NCBI GenBank assembly: GCA_965215355.1
Contig: CBDCDJ010000007.1
Coordinates: 1,860,001-1,924,000 of the forward strand
DNA length: 64,000 bases
Source: CBDCDJ01 sp965215355
Lineage (GTDB): Bacteria > Deinococcota > Deinococci > Deinococcales > Trueperaceae
Reading direction: 5' to 3'
This document shows positions 17,521 to 26,208 of the stretch, piece by piece (within the stretch, counting starts at the first letter, position 1; each line of letters starts with the position of its first letter). A model generated the notes under the pieces. It saw only the letters and a program-made list of their open reading frames with translations, was not told where the DNA came from and ran no database searches. The position numbers and the translations under genes were made by a program.

Positions 17521-18447
17521 CTACCCCGTCAAGCCTCTCAAAACAAACATCAGGTTTGCGGGGCGCTCGGCGAGGCGGCGGCTGAAGTAGCCGTACCAGT
17601 CTTGGCCGTAGGGCACGTAAATGCGGACCGTGTGGCCTTCTTGCGTGAGGCGGGCTTGCAGGTTTTGTTTGACGCCGAAGAGAAGCTGAAACTCGTAGGC
17701 GGTTGCACCCAAACTGTTCTTTTGCAGGTAGGTTTTAACGTCACCGATGATGCTCTCGTCGTGCGTGGCGACGTTGACGTGCGCGCCGCCCGTCAGCCCG
17801 GCGTAGACCATAGCGCGGTACTGCTTGTCCACGTCGGCCTTGTCTTGAAAGGCGACCTCGGGGCTTTCCTTGTAAGCGCCTTTGACGATGCGTAAGACGG
17901 GTTTGGGCTCGAGCCTCAACAAGTCATTCAGATCGTCCAGGCTGCGGCGCAGGTAGCTTTGCAACACCGTCGAGACATTTTCGAACCCTTGCGCGTGGAG
18001 CGTCCGGTACAGGTGAAGCGTCGGTTCCAACAGAGGATAATTTTCCATGTCGAGGCAAATGTGGGCGTCGGCCTCTCGAGCCCGCTCCAACACCCGAGTC
18101 GCGTTTTCCAGCGCCAGCGCCGGACTCACGCCCAGCCCGAGTTGGCTCGGCTTGACGCTCATGTAGCGGTCCAGCGAGGTCTGCTCGAGCCGCTCCAGGG
18201 TGCTTAAAATCTCCTCGGTCATGGCGTTCGCGCCCGCCTCGGTGTCGACGAACTCGCCGAGCAAGTCCAGGATGGGGTGCATCCCTTTTGACGAGATGTC
18301 GCGCAGGGCGGGCAGCGCCTCAGCAAGCGTTTCCCCCGCGACGAAACGCCCCACGCCGAGTTTCCAGCCCTGCTTGTGGGCGACGTTCTTGACCACGCCG
18401 TTGTCGGCGACGGCCAGCACCGTCTGGCGGTAGAGCTTGTCAAGCAC
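17521..18447 (-). CDS. Proline dehydrogenase (monofunctional)
   Basis: FAD-dependent, membrane-associated enzyme oxidising proline to 1-pyrroline-5-carboxylate. 308 aa, the size of the Thermus thermophilus enzyme rather than of bifunctional PutA. Conserved beta/alpha-barrel signatures include ICLDMENY, RIVKGAYKES and YVPYGQDWYGYFSRRLAERP, the last holding the paired arginines that bind the substrate carboxylate. Located upstream of pruA, with a 120-base gap. Together they convert proline to glutamate, and glnA next door (divergent) uses glutamate. Confidence 0.93.
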   Translation of the reverse strand: MLDKLYRQTVLAVADNGVVKNVAHKQGWKLGVGRFVAGETLAEALPALRDISSKGMHPILDLLGEFVDTEAGANAMTEEILSTLERLEQTSLDRYMSVKPSQLGLGVSPALALENATRVLERAREADAHICLDMENYPLLEPTLHLYRTLHAQGFENVSTVLQSYLRRSLDDLNDLLRLEPKPVLRIVKGAYKESPEVAFQDKADVDKQYRAMVYAGLTGGAHVNVATHDESIIGDVKTYLQKNSLGATAYEFQLLFGVKQNLQARLTQEGHTVRIYVPYGQDWYGYFSRRLAERPANLMFVLRGLTG

Positions 18448-18801
18448 CGGGGCTGCCTCCGGGGCCAGGGGCGGTGCGAGTCGAGCGGTTCATAAACTTC
18501 GAGGTTCGGTTGTCGTTCACAGCAGGCCTTCTTTCAACCCGGTTCGGTCTAGGGTGTCAAGCATACCAGGTCTGAAAAGGGGCTCTCTAAACGGCGCACA
18601 CCTTCAGGACACAAACCCGTCGCCGGGCTCGAGCCTCGCCGAAGCCCGCCGGGCGGCGACCGCGTTTACATTTCCGACGACGTTTCGCCACAAACTACCG
18701 CCGTTTCAAGCGCTCCGAGTTGACAAACCGGCGCAGCGTGCGTCAAAATCGAGCCGGACTGGCGATTTAGGTGAGTTCGGTTAAAAGTCTGAGGAGGCAA
18801 C
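18448..18801. other. Divergent promoter region between proline dehydrogenase and glnA
   Basis: 354 bases without a supportable gene. It must hold the promoters of the leftward proline genes and rightward glnA. The visible open frames are short and arginine/serine-rich shadows. I see no convincing palindromic operator or riboswitch-like structure. Confidence 0.5.
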
Positions 18802-20142
18802 ATGGCGAATTCCGCGAACGACATCAAACAAAGCCTGCAAGACCGAGACGTCAAGTTTTTGCGCTTGCAGTTCACCGACCTCATGGGTCACAACAAGAAC
18901 GTCGAGGTGCCGACCTCGCAGTTCGACAAGGCGCTCGACGGCGAAATCATGTTCGACGGCTCGTCCATCGAAGGCTTCACCCGCATCGAAGAGTCGGACA
19001 TGCTGCTCAAACCGGACTACAGCACCTTTTTGGTGTTCCCGGCCAGCATCGAAGGCTCCGAGCGGGGCGCGGTCGCGCGCCTGATTTGCGACGTCGCCCA
19101 CCCCGACGACTCGCCCTTCGAGGGCGACCCCCGCTACATCCTGCGGCGGCAAATCGAAAAACTGCAAGGGCTGGGTTTCGACGACATGTACGCCGGACCC
19201 GAGCCTGAGTTCTTCTTGTTCATGCGGGACTTGGAGGGCCGCGCCACCACCGTCACCCACGACGCCGCGGGCTACTTCGACTTAGCACCGGTCGACCTAG
19301 GCGAGGAAGCGCGCCGCGACATGGTCAACGCGCTCGTCGACATGGGTTTCGAAATCGAGGCGGCGCACCACGAGGTCGCGCCGGGCCAGCACGAAATCGA
19401 CTTTAAGTACGAGGACGCCCTCACCACCGCCGACAACATCGCCACGTTCAAGCTCATCGTCAAGCGCGTCGCCATCAACCACGGCCTCCACGCGACTTTC
19501 ATGCCCAAACCCGTCGCGGGCATCAACGGCTCGGGGATGCACACACACCTGTCGCTCTTTCAAAACGGCAAAAACGCTTTTTTCGACGAGGGGGCCGAGC
19601 GGCAACTCTCGAGCACCGCGCTTCACTTTATCGCCGGGCTGCTCGAGCACGCCAGCGGCATGGTCGCCGTGACCAACCCCATCGTGAACAGCTACAAACG
19701 CCTCACCCCCGGCTACGAAGCCCCTACCAACATCGCCTGGTCGGCGTCCAACCGCAGCGCCATGATTCGCATCCCGGCGCGGCGCGGCATGAGCACCCGG
19801 TGCGAACTGCGGATGCCCGACCCGGCCTGCAACCCGTACCTGGCGTTAGCGGTGATGCTGGCCGCCGGGATGGACGGGGTTAAAAACAGGCTCGAAGCCC
19901 CGCCGCCCATCCAGCGCAACATCTACGACATGAGCGTGCGCGACCGCCGCAAGCACAAAATCAAGGAACTCCCCGGCACGCTGCGCGAGGCGGTTCGCAC
20001 TTTAGAGCGCGACCCGCTGTTCAAAGACGTGTTGGGCGAGCACGCCTTCAACCACTTCGTCGCCGCGAAAACCGCCGAGTTCGACGCCTACCGGATTCAC
20101 GTACACGACTGGGAGTTGCAGCGCTACTTGACGGAGTATTAA
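18802..20142 (+). CDS. glnA: Glutamine synthetase type I (GSI-alpha)
   Basis: ATP-dependent synthesis of glutamine from glutamate and ammonia; dodecameric cytosolic enzyme. 446 aa with FDGSSIEGF, the ATP-site stretch KPVAGINGSGMHTH and the glutamate-binding region NRSAMIRIPARR. The C-terminal part (NIYDMSVRDRRKHKIKELPG, ending WELQRYLTEY) lacks the adenylylation-site loop of GSI-beta and resembles the Bacillus enzyme, so feedback rather than adenylylation control is expected. ATG at 18802 follows GAGGAGGCAAC. No GlnR-type repressor gene is adjacent. Confidence 0.95.
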   Translation: MANSANDIKQSLQDRDVKFLRLQFTDLMGHNKNVEVPTSQFDKALDGEIMFDGSSIEGFTRIEESDMLLKPDYSTFLVFPASIEGSERGAVARLICDVAHPDDSPFEGDPRYILRRQIEKLQGLGFDDMYAGPEPEFFLFMRDLEGRATTVTHDAAGYFDLAPVDLGEEARRDMVNALVDMGFEIEAAHHEVAPGQHEIDFKYEDALTTADNIATFKLIVKRVAINHGLHATFMPKPVAGINGSGMHTHLSLFQNGKNAFFDEGAERQLSSTALHFIAGLLEHASGMVAVTNPIVNSYKRLTPGYEAPTNIAWSASNRSAMIRIPARRGMSTRCELRMPDPACNPYLALAVMLAAGMDGVKNRLEAPPPIQRNIYDMSVRDRRKHKIKELPGTLREAVRTLERDPLFKDVLGEHAFNHFVAAKTAEFDAYRIHVHDWELQRYLTEY

Positions 20143-20241
20143 GCATCTACCTGGTCAAACCAAGCAACCACCTAAGCGGCAACCACCGCTCTCCGATGGG
20201 ACTTATGCAAAAGGTCTCTTGAACAAAAAGGGGCAGGGCGA

Positions 20242-20276
20242 CCGCGGACCGAGGGGGACGACGGGTCGGTCCGCGG
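20242..20276. terminator. Terminator after the peptide permease gene
   Basis: CCGCGGACCGA (20242-20252) pairs perfectly with TCGGTCCGCGG (20266-20276) around a 13-nt loop. Read leftward it is followed by CTGCCCCTTTTTG, so it can end the dpp-type operon; it also separates that operon from convergent glnA. Confidence 0.7.
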
Positions 20277-20284
20277 GGCGCTCT

Positions 20285-21211
20285 TCACTCCCGCAAGCGC
20301 GGGTCGAGCACGTCGCGGATGGCGTCGCCGAGCAGGTTGAAGCCCAGCACCGCCAGAAAGATGGCGAGGCCGGGGAAAATGGACAGCCACGGCGCTTTTA
20401 GGAACTGCCGGTAGCCGTCCCGAATCATCACGCCCCACTCGGGGTCGGGCGGTTGCGCGCCCAGCCCCAAAAAGCCGAGCGCGGCGATGTCCAAAATGGC
20501 CGTGCCGATGGACAGGGTGAGCTGCACGATGATGGGCGACAGCACGTTGGGGAAAATGTGGGCCAGGATAATTCGCGCCGAGCCCGAGCCGAGCGAGCGC
20601 GCCGCCTGTACGTGTTCCGAGTCGCGCATCCCGATGACCACACCCCGCGTGATGCGGATGTAAATCGGGATTTGCGTGATGCTCACCGCGACGAGCGCGT
20701 TGGTGAGGCTCGGCCCGAAGGCCGCGACGATGGCGATGGCGAGCAAAATTCCCGGAAAGGCCAGCATGATGTCGACCAGCCACACCAAAAACATGTCGAG
20801 CCAACCGCCGAAGTAGCCCGCCACCAACCCCAGCGACACGCCCACCACGAAAGCGATGGCGACCGCCAGCAGCCCGGCCCGCAAACTGATGCGCCCGCCG
20901 TGCCAGACCCGCACGAACAGGTCGCGGCCGAGTTCGTCCGCGCCGAAGACGTAGCTCGTCGGGGAGAGGTCTCGAGACTCGAGTTCCGCCTCGCTCAGCG
21001 TCCAGGTCGGGGGCAGCAGGCGCAGCCGCAAGTTGCGGTCACGCTGCGCGTTGTAGGGTTGCAGCACGGGGGCCAAAAAGGTGGCGAGCAGCAAAAACAC
21101 GATGATGCTCAAACCCACCACCCCGGTCGTATGCCGGAAAAAGCGCCGAAAGGCGTCTTGCAGCAGCGAGCGGCCTTTGGGCTGCTCCGCGCGGGGCGCG
21201 GCGCTAGCCAC
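20285..21211 (-). CDS. Peptide/nickel-type ABC transporter permease (DppC family)
   Basis: Inner-membrane permease, 308 aa, N-terminal OppC_N-like segment then BPD_transp domain; the coupling motif region is ARSLGSGSARIILAHIFPN. Second permease of an oligopeptide-type importer with the upstream DppB protein. A 99-base spacer lies between the two permease genes and contains short imperfect repeats of GTAGCCAGT type (21240-21300). No ATPase genes follow, so the ATPases must be encoded elsewhere. Substrate may be peptides, nickel or other small solutes. Confidence 0.9.
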   Translation of the reverse strand: MASAAPRAEQPKGRSLLQDAFRRFFRHTTGVVGLSIIVFLLLATFLAPVLQPYNAQRDRNLRLRLLPPTWTLSEAELESRDLSPTSYVFGADELGRDLFVRVWHGGRISLRAGLLAVAIAFVVGVSLGLVAGYFGGWLDMFLVWLVDIMLAFPGILLAIAIVAAFGPSLTNALVAVSITQIPIYIRITRGVVIGMRDSEHVQAARSLGSGSARIILAHIFPNVLSPIIVQLTLSIGTAILDIAALGFLGLGAQPPDPEWGVMIRDGYRQFLKAPWLSIFPGLAIFLAVLGFNLLGDAIRDVLDPRLRE

Positions 21212-21310
21212 GGGGGGCTCTCGAGGGGCAGGCGTGTGGCCTGTAGCCAGTCGCTCTTAGGAACACCAAAACTACAAGCAACTGGCTACAAGCTACTGGC
21301 ATTCTTCGCT

Positions 21311-22366
21311 TCATGAATACTGAATCCGCGGGTCGATGAGGGCGTAGGACAAGTCCACCAGCAGGTTGACGATGACGAACACGAACGCCACGAACAGCAC
21401 GCCGCCCTGGATGATGGGGTAGTCGCGCGAGGTAATCGCACTGTACACCCACGAGCCCACGCCCGGCCAGTCGAACACGGTCTCGGTGAGAATCGCGCCC
21501 GAGAGCAGCGTGCCGAACGACAAACCCACGACCGTGACGACCGGGATGAGCGCGTTGCGGAAGGCGTGTTTGTTGACCACGCTGCGGCGCAGCACGCCCT
21601 TGGCCCGTGCGGTGCGGATGTAGTCCTGGCCCAGCACTTCCAACATGCTGCTCCGGGTCATCCGCACGATGATGGCTAAGGGAATCGTGCCGAGGGCGAC
21701 CGCGGGCAGCACCAGATGGCGCAGCGCGTCCCAGACTGCGCTCAACTGGCCGCGCAGCAGCCCGTCCAGCACGTACATCCCCGTAATCGGCGCGATGTTG
21801 TAAGCGATGTCCAGACGCTGCGAGGGCGGCAGCCAGCCTAAGTTGATGGAAAAAATGTACTTGAGGATGATCGCCAGCCAAAACACCGGAAACGACACCC
21901 CCGTCAGCGCGACGACGACGACTAACGTGTCGGTGAAGTTGCCCCGGTTGAGCGCCGCGAACACCCCGGCCGGAATCCCGATGAGCAGCGCGAACAGCAT
22001 CGCCACCAGGGTAAGTTCCAAGGTCGCCGGAAAGCGCCGCGCCAGGGTCGTCGCCACAGGCACCCGCGTAAACACCGAGCGGCCCAAATCGCCCTGCAGG
22101 GCGTTGCCGACAAAAAAGAAATACTGAGACTGAAACAGCCGCCCCACCTCGCCGCTGTCGCGAAAGCCCGCGACGTCGAAAAAGAGGGGCCGGTTGAGGC
22201 CTAAGTTCGCGCGCAGCCGCGCCTGCTGTTCGGGCGTGCTGCGCTGGCCGAGCATGATGGTTGCCGGGTCGCCCGGCACGCTCCTGGGAATGGCGAACAC
22301 GAGCAGGCTGATACCGAGCAGCACCGGAAACAGCCCCAACAACCGCCGAAAAACATAAATGGTCAA
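21311..22366 (-). CDS. Peptide/nickel-type ABC transporter permease (DppB family)
   Basis: Inner-membrane permease, 351 aa: first hydrophobic segment RLLGLFPVLLGISLLVFAI, then PGDPA and the BPD_transp coupling segment YIRTARAKGVLRRSV, both typical of DppB/OppB. Somewhat longer than average because of a loop around residues 60-100 (NRPLFFDVAGFRDSGEVGRL). Downstream of the binding-protein gene after a terminator, the usual way to lower permease relative to binding-protein expression. Confidence 0.9.
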   Translation of the reverse strand: MTIYVFRRLLGLFPVLLGISLLVFAIPRSVPGDPATIMLGQRSTPEQQARLRANLGLNRPLFFDVAGFRDSGEVGRLFQSQYFFFVGNALQGDLGRSVFTRVPVATTLARRFPATLELTLVAMLFALLIGIPAGVFAALNRGNFTDTLVVVVALTGVSFPVFWLAIILKYIFSINLGWLPPSQRLDIAYNIAPITGMYVLDGLLRGQLSAVWDALRHLVLPAVALGTIPLAIIVRMTRSSMLEVLGQDYIRTARAKGVLRRSVVNKHAFRNALIPVVTVVGLSFGTLLSGAILTETVFDWPGVGSWVYSAITSRDYPIIQGGVLFVAFVFVIVNLLVDLSYALIDPRIQYS

Positions 22367-22494
22367 GGTCTAAAAGTACCGAGTACCGAGTTGAAAGTAG
22401 AAAGTAAAATCATAAGTTTTTCCCTGCTCCTTCCCCTGCTCCTCAGCTAGAACCTCTGCACAAAAAACCTCGTTGACGTAAGCGGCAAAATAAG

Positions 22495-22516
22495 GGGGGC
22501 GTGCAAAAACGCCCCC
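22495..22516. terminator. Terminator after the peptide-binding protein gene
   Basis: GGGGGCGT (22495-22502), loop GCAAAA, ACGCCCCC (22509-22516). Read leftward it is followed by CCTTATTTTG. Lies immediately after the stop of the binding-protein gene. Confidence 0.75.
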
Positions 22517-22524
22517 GCTTGGTC

Positions 22525-24090
22525 TTACTCTTCCAAGTTGATGACGTAAAGCTGTTCGGTCGAACCCAAGGGGCTCGGCGTCCAGTTCTGGACCCGCTGC
22601 CGCGCGGCGTAAAGCACGCTGTTGTGGGCCACGGGAATCTGCGCGACGTCCTCAAAGACGGCCCGGGTGACTTGGGCGTAGAGGTCGCCTCGAGCTTCGT
22701 TGCCGGTCACCTGGCGCGCTTCGTTCAAGAGGTCGCGCACCTCGGGGTCGTCCCAGCCAAGGCTGTCGACGGCGGACGGCCCAAAAAAGGTGTACAGGTA
22801 GTTGTCCGGGTCGCCGTAGTCCGGGCTCCAGCCGAGCATGTACATGGGGAACTTGCCGGTCTGGTAGTCGTCTAAGTAGATGCCCCAGTCCTCGGTCAAC
22901 AGTTCGGCGTTGATGCCGACGTCGGCAAGGTAAGTGGCGACCGTGGAGGCGATGGGCTCGGGCGTGGGGAAGTAAGGGCGCGACACCGGCATGTACCACA
23001 GTTCGGTGTCGAAGCCGTCTGGGTAGCCCGCCTCGGCGAGCAGGCTTCTGGCGAGTTCGGGGTCGTACTCGTAAGGTTCGACGCCCGCCCGTGCCCAGTC
23101 GAAGGCGTCCGGGATGAACTCGGTCGCGCGGATGCCCAAACCGCCGTAAAAGGCGTCGACGATGGCCTGCCAGTCGACGGCGTGGGCGACGGCCTGGCGC
23201 ACGCGAACGTCGCCGAAGGGCTCGTTGGCCTGGTGCATGGCGATGTAGCCGATGTTCAGGCTCGGCCCCGGCACGCGCATCAGGTTGGGGTCGCTCTCGA
23301 TGACGGATAAGTCGTCGGGACCCAAGTCCACGGCGATGTCGACGCTGCCCGCTTGCAACTCGGCCAGTCGTGCGGTCGGGTCCTCGATGCCGCGGAAGAC
23401 GAGCTGGTCGAAGCCGACCTCGCCGCCCCAGTAGTCTTCATAGGCCGAGAGCACCACGCGCTCGCCTTCCAACCACTCTTCAAACTTAAACGGACCCGTG
23501 CCGACCGCGCCGACGCTCGGGGTGCCGTAGTCGCCGCCCGCTTCCATGACGGCCGTCGGCGAGTCGAGGCCGAAGTAGCTCGAGGCAATCATGTTCGGCA
23601 ACAAGCCCACCGGCTGCGTGAGGTTGAGCTGGACCGTCAGGTCGTCGACGACCTCGACCGACTCCAAGACGCCCTCGCCCACCGGCCCGCCGAAGACCCA
23701 GCCCCAGGCGGTGTAGGTTTTGCCCTCGTCACCGAAATGGTACTCGTTTTCGGGGTCGTTCCAGCGGTCCAAGTTGAACTTCACGGCCTCGGCGTTGAAC
23801 TCGGTGCCGTCCTGGAAGGTCACGCCCTCACGCAGCTTGAAAGTCCACACCGAGGAGTCCTCGTTGGCGCTCCACTCGGTCGCCAGACCGGGTTTGACCT
23901 CGGTCGAACCCAGTTCGAACAAGAGCAGCGGCTCGGTGATTTGGTAACTCACGGTGAGCGAGTTGCCGTCGGTCGAGTCCGCCGAGTCCAGGGTGACCGG
24001 CAGCCCGCTCCGGGCGTAGGTAAGGGTTTGCGCGCTCGCCACCCCGGCCAACAGGCCGAAGGCGAGCAGCACGCTTAAAAATTTCTTCAT
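22525..24090 (-). CDS. ABC transporter substrate-binding protein, family 5 (DppA/OppA-like)
   Basis: Exported solute-binding protein, 521 aa from the ATG at 24090, which has AAGGAGGCACC upstream and begins a signal peptide (MKKFLSVLLAFGLLAGVASA, cleavage before QTLTYARSG). Family signatures are the segment EWSANEDSSVWTFKLREGVTF and PFGDVRVRQAVAHAVD. The open frame extends to 24156 but without family similarity. The ligand cannot be read from the sequence: di- and oligopeptides are typical. Confidence 0.92.
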   Translation of the reverse strand: MKKFLSVLLAFGLLAGVASAQTLTYARSGLPVTLDSADSTDGNSLTVSYQITEPLLLFELGSTEVKPGLATEWSANEDSSVWTFKLREGVTFQDGTEFNAEAVKFNLDRWNDPENEYHFGDEGKTYTAWGWVFGGPVGEGVLESVEVVDDLTVQLNLTQPVGLLPNMIASSYFGLDSPTAVMEAGGDYGTPSVGAVGTGPFKFEEWLEGERVVLSAYEDYWGGEVGFDQLVFRGIEDPTARLAELQAGSVDIAVDLGPDDLSVIESDPNLMRVPGPSLNIGYIAMHQANEPFGDVRVRQAVAHAVDWQAIVDAFYGGLGIRATEFIPDAFDWARAGVEPYEYDPELARSLLAEAGYPDGFDTELWYMPVSRPYFPTPEPIASTVATYLADVGINAELLTEDWGIYLDDYQTGKFPMYMLGWSPDYGDPDNYLYTFFGPSAVDSLGWDDPEVRDLLNEARQVTGNEARGDLYAQVTRAVFEDVAQIPVAHNSVLYAARQRVQNWTPSPLGSTEQLYVINLEE

Positions 24091-24221
24091 GGTGCCTCCT
24101 TGAATGAATTCGGCAGCCGCAAGGTACCAGACCACCGGATGTGACAATCCTAACACACGTTTTCGCCCAATTTTACAGCCGTGAAGATACCTTCAACCGA
24201 GAAAGGCCTACTAAGCCACCC

Positions 24222-24806
24222 TTACTTCACGTGCACACTCTTCGCCAGTTTTTGCGCTACCAGAGCGTTCAGGCTGATGCCTGCTTGTGCGGCTTCGACG
24301 GCCAGTGACTTATGCACCCGCTTATCAATCCGCACGTTGAATTTGCCGCTGTAGTTCTTGTTTCCCGGCGCGACGGGTATAGCTTCGCCGTCCTCGAGGT
24401 AACACTCTTTCAAAAGTTCCCACGCGGTCTTGAGTTCGGTCAGGGCTTCCTCCGGCGTATCGCCAAAGGCAGACACGCTGGGCAACTCGACAAAATGCGC
24501 GAGCCACTGGTCGTCCTCGTCGAAAAACATCGTTACCGTGAAACCGTCATAGTCTTGTTTGGTCACTAGCGCATCCTCCGTATCCAGTTGGTCAAGAAAC
24601 TGCTTTACCTGATAGCCTTTAGCCTTGCCGCCTTTATCCTCCTGCACCGGCAGCCGAAAGTTTTGCGGCGAGTACCAAATCCGGTGGCTTCCGCTCTGGC
24701 GGCGCAGCGCCCAGCCGCATTGCTTCATCAGGGTTTCCAGTTCACCGAACCGCAGCCCGTTCGGTGTGCGGTGTGCCTTGTCTAAGAGTTTATCCTTTTT
24801 CGTCAT
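24222..24806 (-). CDS. HicA-HicB single-chain toxin-antitoxin fusion
   Basis: 194 aa. Residues about 16-75 are a HicA-type double-stranded-RNA-binding mRNase fold with its catalytic histidine in GSHRIWYSP. Residues 85-148 are the HicB RNase H-like fold (DYDGFTVTMFFDED...HFVELPSVSAFGDT). Residues 153-192 are a ribbon-helix-helix DNA-binding tail (FNVRIDKRVHKSLAVEAA...). No stop separates toxin and antitoxin. At codon 81 there is a GTG (24566) with GGAGG (24575-24579 on the complementary strand) eight bases before it, exactly where a free HicB would start, so free antitoxin may also be made from an internal start. Confidence 0.75.
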   Translation of the reverse strand: MTKKDKLLDKAHRTPNGLRFGELETLMKQCGWALRRQSGSHRIWYSPQNFRLPVQEDKGGKAKGYQVKQFLDQLDTEDALVTKQDYDGFTVTMFFDEDDQWLAHFVELPSVSAFGDTPEEALTELKTAWELLKECYLEDGEAIPVAPGNKNYSGKFNVRIDKRVHKSLAVEAAQAGISLNALVAQKLAKSVHVK

Positions 24807-24844
24807 TTTGCCACTATATGCGGTTACACACAGAGTAATATATT

Positions 24845-24863
24845 CCCCTCCTGCTAGGAGGGG
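24845..24863. repeat. Short perfect inverted repeat upstream of the HicAB fusion
   Basis: CCCCTCCT (24845-24852), GCT, AGGAGGGG (24856-24863). It lies between the divergent fusion gene and the antitoxin gene at 24923 and could be a promoter-region operator; it also resembles common G/C-rich intergenic hairpins. Confidence 0.4.
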
Positions 24864-24922
24864 TTGGAGGAGGTCTGCTTCTGAAAAGCCTAGCGATGCA
24901 CTAAACCGCTATACTTAAAACT

Positions 24923-25162
24923 ATGTTCAAACCCCAAAACAAAACCCCAGAAATCCAGGTAAGTGCCTTTTGGGACGACGAGGCGTCGGTGTGGGTCGCT
25001 CAGAGCGAGCAACCCGGACTCGTGACCGAGGCCGACACCTTAGAGCACCTGCTGGAAAAGCTTGCGACACTCGTCCCCGAGTTGCTGGAACTGAACGGCA
25101 AACCCTTACAGGGTGAGCTTGTCAACCTCAAGGCTGAACGCGTCGTCCACTACGCCCAATAA
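24923..25162 (+). CDS. DUF1902-like antitoxin
   Basis: 79 aa, pattern IQVSAFWDDEASVWVAQSEQ ... LVTEADTLEHLLEKLATLVPELLELNG, the short RNase H-like HicB-related fold often annotated DUF1902. It directly precedes a HicA-type toxin frame (stop TAA, next codon GTG), the usual antitoxin-first order for this subtype. The antitoxin is intact although the partner toxin frame is interrupted. Confidence 0.7.
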   Translation: MFKPQNKTPEIQVSAFWDDEASVWVAQSEQPGLVTEADTLEHLLEKLATLVPELLELNGKPLQGELVNLKAERVVHYAQ

Positions 25163-25369
25163 GTGGCGGACTTTGCACCCCAACTCAAAAGGATGCTGTC
25201 TCAAAAAATACGGTGAGAGGCGGGCTGCCGCTTTGAACGTCAGGCGAAAGGTGACCACGAGCTGTGGTACAGCCCGTTGACCGATACCCGCTTGGTAGTT
25301 GACAGCAAAATAAATCACCACACGGCGAACGGCGTGCTGAAACAGGCCGGACTCGAAAAAGCATTTTAG
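25163..25369 (+). pseudogene. HicA-type toxin interrupted by an in-frame TGA
   Basis: GTG at 25163 immediately after the antitoxin stop. The frame reads VADFAPQLKRMLSQKIR, TGA, EAGCRFERQAKGDHELWYSP ... HHTANGVLKQAGLEKAF, stop. Both halves match the HicA pattern (GDHELWYSP has the catalytic His). Relative to the family (from memory, ...LKRML-x-EAGCRFERQ...), about five codons ending in TGA look inserted, so a roughly 15-bp insertion disabled the toxin. A sequencing error is less likely because the insertion keeps the frame. Confidence 0.65.
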
Positions 25370-25449
25370 GCCGAGACCCAGGACCTTTGCGCCGTCCGGC
25401 CCCCGCGCCTGTGACATCCGACACAGCGGACCCCCGGGTATGAAGTTTT

Positions 25450-25466
25450 GTAAGGATTTTGTAAGA
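25450..25466 (+). promoter_or_regulatory. Direct-repeat box upstream of pilin gene 1
   Basis: GTAAGG at 25450 and GTAAGA at 25461, 11 bp apart, within TTTGTAAGGATTTTGTAAGA, about 130 bases upstream of the ATG. The same spacing and distance recur before the next two pilin genes. An 11-bp period is characteristic of OmpR/PhoB-family response-regulator boxes. Confidence 0.6.
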
Positions 25467-25579
25467 GTATTTCCGTAGACTCCTACATGAGCTTCAGGGC
25501 AGCCCCCGAGGCTGAATTCAGAACAAGGATACTCGCCTTTCATTCATCCTTTTATCGAGTGTCCGAGAGAGGCAACACC

Positions 25580-25975
25580 ATGCGCAACACCAGGAAAAAC
25601 GGGGGTTTCACCCTCATCGAACTGCTGATCGTCATCGCGATCATCGGCATTCTCGCCGCGGTGCTCATCCCCAACCTGCTCAACGCCCGCGCCCGCGCCA
25701 ACGACACCGCCGCCGCCTCGATTGCCCGCAACATCGCCACCGCTGCGGCTGCGATGCAGGTCAACAACCCGTCGAACGAAATTTCGAAATGCACTTTGGG
25801 TACCGGCGTTACCACAGTTACCTCCGGTACGGGTGCTTCTGCTCAAACGACCACAGTCGCTTCGCCCGGCCCTGTTACCGGTGTGACCTGCGCTCCTGAC
25901 GGCACTAGTGTGTCAGTAACTTACACTGGTGGTACAGCAGGACTTAGCCCCTACGTCGCCAGAATCCAACAGTAA
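25580..25975 (+). CDS. Type IV pilin-like protein 1
   Basis: 131 aa. Class III leader MRNTRKNGG, processed by prepilin peptidase between Gly9 and Phe10, then the conserved hydrophobic helix FTLIELLIVIAIIGILAAV with Glu5 of the mature protein. The C-terminal domain is small, Thr/Ser/Gly-rich, with one pair of cysteines (SKCTLG, VTCAPD) likely forming a disulfide. The ATG at 25580 is the family-typical start even though the frame is open to 25487. Closely related to the next gene (same leader, ending ARIQQ/AKIQQ), a tandem duplication. Confidence 0.9.
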   Translation: MRNTRKNGGFTLIELLIVIAIIGILAAVLIPNLLNARARANDTAAASIARNIATAAAAMQVNNPSNEISKCTLGTGVTTVTSGTGASAQTTTVASPGPVTGVTCAPDGTSVSVTYTGGTAGLSPYVARIQQ

Positions 25976-25997
25976 CTCAGCCCAAACCAGCAACTCA

Positions 25998-26022
25998 GGA
26001 GCCCTTCGGGGCTTCTTTTTTT
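25998..26022 (+). terminator. Terminator after pilin gene 1
   Basis: GGAGCCC (25998-26004), loop TTCG, GGGCTTC (26009-26015), followed by eight T. A close copy follows pilin gene 2, so gene plus terminator were duplicated together. Confidence 0.85.
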
Positions 26023-26080
26023 TGCTGCACCCTGGCTGATATTACGCGTGCTAGAGATTATCTCCGGCAGACGAGACACG

Positions 26081-26097
26081 GTAAGACTTCTGTAAGA
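26081..26097 (+). promoter_or_regulatory. Direct-repeat box upstream of pilin gene 2
   Basis: GTAAGA at 26081 and at 26092, 11 bp apart, 128 bases before the ATG of pilin 2. Same motif, period and position as before pilins 1 and 3. Confidence 0.6.
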
Positions 26098-26208
26098 AAC
26101 AGCTTGGTACACTTACTTTTGAGCGATAGGGGAAACTTCCTGAGCTGACTTCAAACTACGGATGCTCGCCTTTCATAGTTTTCTCGAGTGTCTAAGGAAG
26201 GCAACACC

